Source: JBBSJZ01 sp041739875
GTDB lineage: Bacteria; Planctomycetota; Planctomycetia; Pirellulales; Pirellulaceae
Reading direction: 5' to 3'
DNA: 64,000 bases
Assembly: GCA_041739875.1 (NCBI GenBank)
Contig: JBGSNA010000221.1
Location: 1 to 64,000, forward strand
Shown here: positions 61,563 through 64,000 of the stretch, one piece after another
Numbering within the stretch: the first letter of the stretch is position 1
Layout of the letters: every line of letters starts with the position of its first letter
Program-made: the position numbers and the translations under genes
The notes under the pieces: model-generated
The model's database searches: none
Told to the model about the DNA's origin: nothing
The model's input: only the letters and a program-made list of their open reading frames with translations

Positions 61563-64000
61563 TTAGTGGTTAAACACAAACTCTCGTGAATTCATCAGTG
61601 CCCAAAACGTATCTTCTAGTGTGACTTTCACATCGGCTGACGCTGCAATCGCTTCGCCAAGTTTTTGCTTTTCGGCATCGGTTGGCTTTCGGGTTAAACA
61701 ACGAGCATAGATCTCGTCAATGATCTCTTCCGGTTTCTTGCCCTCGGCCAAGCGTCGTTCAATCAGTTTCCCTTCGGCAATTTTTCCAGCCACGGTTTCG
61801 CCGTTGAGCAAGTGCAAGGCTTGAGACAGATTCGGCTCAATCTTCACCTCGCACGAACAAACTGTCCCGCGAGTGGCTCGACCGAATGTCGTTAGAAAGT
61901 AGGTGCTCGTGTTGCCGTTAGCGATTTGCACGGCACGCGCACCGAGCGGCAAGCCAGCGAACTTGTCTTTCGTATCGGTCACTTGTGTGATCGCATCGAG
62001 CAAGATCTCTGAACGAATTCGACGAAGCGTCGCGTGTGAGAAGTTACGATCGTCACTCTTATTCGTTTCGTTGGTCGCTGTACTCAATTGGTACGTTCGC
62101 GAAGTACAGATATCTCGCACAAGTTGCTTGAAGTCATAGTTGTACTCAGTGAACTTCGTCGACAATGCCGCCAACAATTCAGCGTTCACCGGCGGATTAC
62201 TTACTCGTACGTCGTCCACTTCATTGATGATGCCTTTACCAAAGAAGTGATTCCACACGATGTTGGTCAGATTTGGCGCGAAGTAAGGATTCTCTTTCGA
62301 TGCCAACCATCCTGCCATTACGACTCGGCGATCTTTGCCAGCGACATCAGGGATATTGCCGCCAAGAAACTTGGGTGGCATGACGCGTCCACCGACAGGA
62401 TGACTGACCTCGCCACCACCGCTATTGAAAATGATCTGCTCACGAGGATCTTCGCCTGGCTTGCGTCCGATCTGGGAAAAGAAAGCAGCGAAGCTGTAGT
62501 AGTCGTCCATGGTCCAGCGATCGAACGGATGGTTGTGGCACTGTGCGCACTGAACTCTCATCCCCATGAAAACCTGGGCCACATTTTCGGAGACCTTTAG
62601 CGGGTCCGTTTCCATCTGGTAATAGTTCGTGGCTGCGTTCTCAAACGTTCCACCATTGGCACCCAACAACTCTTGCACCATTTTATCGATGGGAACGTTG
62701 TTGGCTAAGCGTTCTTGTAGCCACTGGTAATATCGCAGCATCGGCTTGTACGCGATCTGCTGTGTCGTGCGGATCATTAACAGCTCCGCCCACTTCATCA
62801 CCCATAACTCGACGAACTCTTTTCGATCGAGCAGTTCATCCACTACGCGATTTCGTTTCGTTGGGTCGACGTCGGCGATAAACTTCTGGTATTCCTGAGC
62901 ACTTGGCAAACAACCAACGATGTCCAACGTTGCGCGGCGAAGAAACTCTTCGTCGCTACATACGTCCGAAGGGTTGATACGCAATTTGCGAAGTTTTGTG
63001 TGAATATGTGTATCGACATAATTCAAATCCTCAGCCCCATTCCACTGAAACTGCAATCCCTTCGGCAGCACGATGAACTGGGTGCCGACGGTATGCGTTT
63101 CGTAACGAGCCATAATAAAGGCTTCGCCTCGATTGGCTGCCGTGACGACTCCGTCCGGTGAAATCGGCGCAGAGTTGTCATTGTTTGACATGAACGCAGC
63201 TAGCGAAGTGACATCGCGGTCGGAACCGTCTGCGTAGTGAGCACGCACCGTGATTCGTTGGTTCGAGCCCTCACCATCGAGCACCGCACCACTCGGGAAA
63301 ATCTCGACCCGCGTCACTGCCGGAACTTCACCTGGATCGTTCACAGCGCCCGCTTGATGCCAATGCAGCAACGTTTGTGCATACTCGCTGTCCATTTCGA
63401 ATCGCTTACCACCGGTATGCGGAACCGAGCCGACAGATTTTGTAATCAATAGGCTTTCCTCAGGTAGCGCCAGGTTGATTCGGCGACCGGGTATTTGGCG
63501 AGTGATCCGGAAGTGATCTCCGTTGGGATCATAACCGAACAGCGATAGCATGAATCCATCTTTGCCACGTGCAGCACCATGACAGCTGCCCGTGTTACAT
63601 CCTGAACGCATGAAGATCGGCATGACGTCCAACTTGAAGCTGATTGGCGGCGACGTCCCTGCGTCTTTAACAACAACAGGAAGCGTTGCGACGTGGCCAG
63701 CAAATTCAACCTTCAATTCAGTCGTGCCGTCAGCCGTCGGATGCAGCAAGTTTGACTCGAGCCGCGCGAGCGCTGGATTGGCAAGTGAAAACGTCGCTAG
63801 ATCCGTCACATCTTGTGTGATTCCATCCGCAAACACCGATTGCACGATCACGGATTGGCGGTCACGTTCACTCGTCAAATTCACATCGGGAGGATAGACG
63901 CGTATGCCGGTTGGTGATGGTGCTGGCGGCGAGCTCGAAACAATGTTGCTGGGTTCGGCAGCGGCTAGCATGGATGCGACCAGTCCCAGAGCCAAAGCCA
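61563..64000 (-). CDS. DUF1549/DUF1553 protein with Big_2-like domains, 5' end cut by window
   Basis: At least 811 residues visible, with the N-terminus at the window edge: the frame runs through 64000, and the codon before A-L-A-L-G-L is only partly inside, so the true ATG is probably at 64001. The visible start looks like a signal peptide (LGLVASMLAAAEP). Two Big_2-like beta domains (IRVYPPDVNLTSERDR, VTRVEIFPSGAVLDGEG), a CNTGSCHG motif, a DUF1549 region (SDEEFLRRATLDIVGCLPSAQEYQKF), a second haem-type motif CAQCHNHPFDRW and the DUF1553 end (MNSREFVFNH) follow. It is the first gene of the operon with the PSCyt1-WD40 gene. Confidence 0.93.
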   Translation of the reverse strand, partial: ALALGLVASMLAAAEPSNIVSSSPPAPSPTGIRVYPPDVNLTSERDRQSVIVQSVFADGITQDVTDLATFSLANPALARLESNLLHPTADGTTELKVEFAGHVATLPVVVKDAGTSPPISFKLDVMPIFMRSGCNTGSCHGAARGKDGFMLSLFGYDPNGDHFRITRQIPGRRINLALPEESLLITKSVGSVPHTGGKRFEMDSEYAQTLLHWHQAGAVNDPGEVPAVTRVEIFPSGAVLDGEGSNQRITVRAHYADGSDRDVTSLAAFMSNNDNSAPISPDGVVTAANRGEAFIMARYETHTVGTQFIVLPKGLQFQWNGAEDLNYVDTHIHTKLRKLRINPSDVCSDEEFLRRATLDIVGCLPSAQEYQKFIADVDPTKRNRVVDELLDRKEFVELWVMKWAELLMIRTTQQIAYKPMLRYYQWLQERLANNVPIDKMVQELLGANGGTFENAATNYYQMETDPLKVSENVAQVFMGMRVQCAQCHNHPFDRWTMDDYYSFAAFFSQIGRKPGEDPREQIIFNSGGGEVSHPVGGRVMPPKFLGGNIPDVAGKDRRVVMAGWLASKENPYFAPNLTNIVWNHFFGKGIINEVDDVRVSNPPVNAELLAALSTKFTEYNYDFKQLVRDICTSRTYQLSTATNETNKSDDRNFSHATLRRIRSEILLDAITQVTDTKDKFAGLPLGARAVQIANGNTSTYFLTTFGRATRGTVCSCEVKIEPNLSQALHLLNGETVAGKIAEGKLIERRLAEGKKPEEIIDEIYARCLTRKPTDAEKQKLGEAIAASADVKVTLEDTFWALMNSREFVFNH

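Noticed and set aside
1..64000. CRISPR array or insertion sequence
   Set aside because: No regularly spaced repeats and no transposase-like frames were seen; the only repeats are short tandem duplications.

Overview
The window reads as chromosomal DNA of a planctomycete, most likely a Pirellulaceae relative of Rhodopirellula/Novipirellula. The basis is the family content: DUF1549/DUF1553 proteins with haem-type CxxCH motifs, a Tat-exported DUF1501 protein, a PSCyt1-WD40 protein, a Gfo/Idh/MocA oxidoreductase with a Tat signal, a transmembrane serine/threonine kinase, a PEP-CTERM protein and many secreted proteins of unknown function. No species assignment can be made without a search.

Positions 1-10160 look like the end of an integrated mobile element next to a tRNA-Asp gene (10162-10235). 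Next to the tRNA, on the minus strand, are a tyrosine recombinase (8738-10048), a cysteine-cluster protein that may be Rep-like (7247-8704) and a RecA-like ATPase whose Walker A lysine is replaced by glycine (6297-7259). Further left are a DUF5131 (Gp37/Gp68) gene, a decayed UvrD-type helicase fragment, and a compact six-gene minus-strand operon (53-3845): a DUF1257/Ycf35-like protein, DUF2997, a Ycf46-like AAA ATPase and three conserved proteins without known function. This operon is the best candidate for an undescribed system. It runs up to the window edge and may continue to the left.

From 10.2 kb the content looks like host chromosome. At 10.5-15.8 kb are two small conserved proteins, a large lipoprotein-like membrane protein coupled to an ABC ATPase, and an SGNH hydrolase. 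At 16.0-19.1 kb is a DUF1549/1553 plus DUF1501 pair, followed by trxC. At 19.7-24.6 kb is a minus-strand stress cluster: two universal stress proteins, a fused phosphotransferase-like/P-loop kinase, a His-rich helical protein and a macro-domain protein. Next come a decayed amidohydrolase fragment, tRNA-Leu with its terminator, an RlmM-like methyltransferase, an amidohydrolase and a Ser/Thr kinase with an extracytoplasmic sensor region.

Positions 31.7-40.9 kb hold a type II secretion/type IV pilus-like operon (pseudopilin, GspE, GspF, PilM-, PilN-, PilO- and GspC/PilP-like proteins) with a response regulator, a histidine kinase and a STAS protein embedded in it. No secretin or prepilin peptidase is in the window. 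After an Nramp transporter, 42.7-49.1 kb carries an overlapping RDD / SpoIIM / membrane protein / DUF4129-like / DUF4350 / MoxR operon that lacks the usual DUF58 gene. The remainder holds an MFS transporter, an M42-like peptidase, the PEP-CTERM protein, a HEAT-repeat protein, the oxidoreductase, a DUF3472 protein and, at the right edge, a two-gene PSCyt1-WD40 and DUF1549/1553 operon whose first gene is cut by the window end.

No rRNA, CRISPR array or transposase gene was seen. Start codons were moved inward wherever a Shine-Dalgarno site, a signal peptide or overlap with a neighbour supported it.
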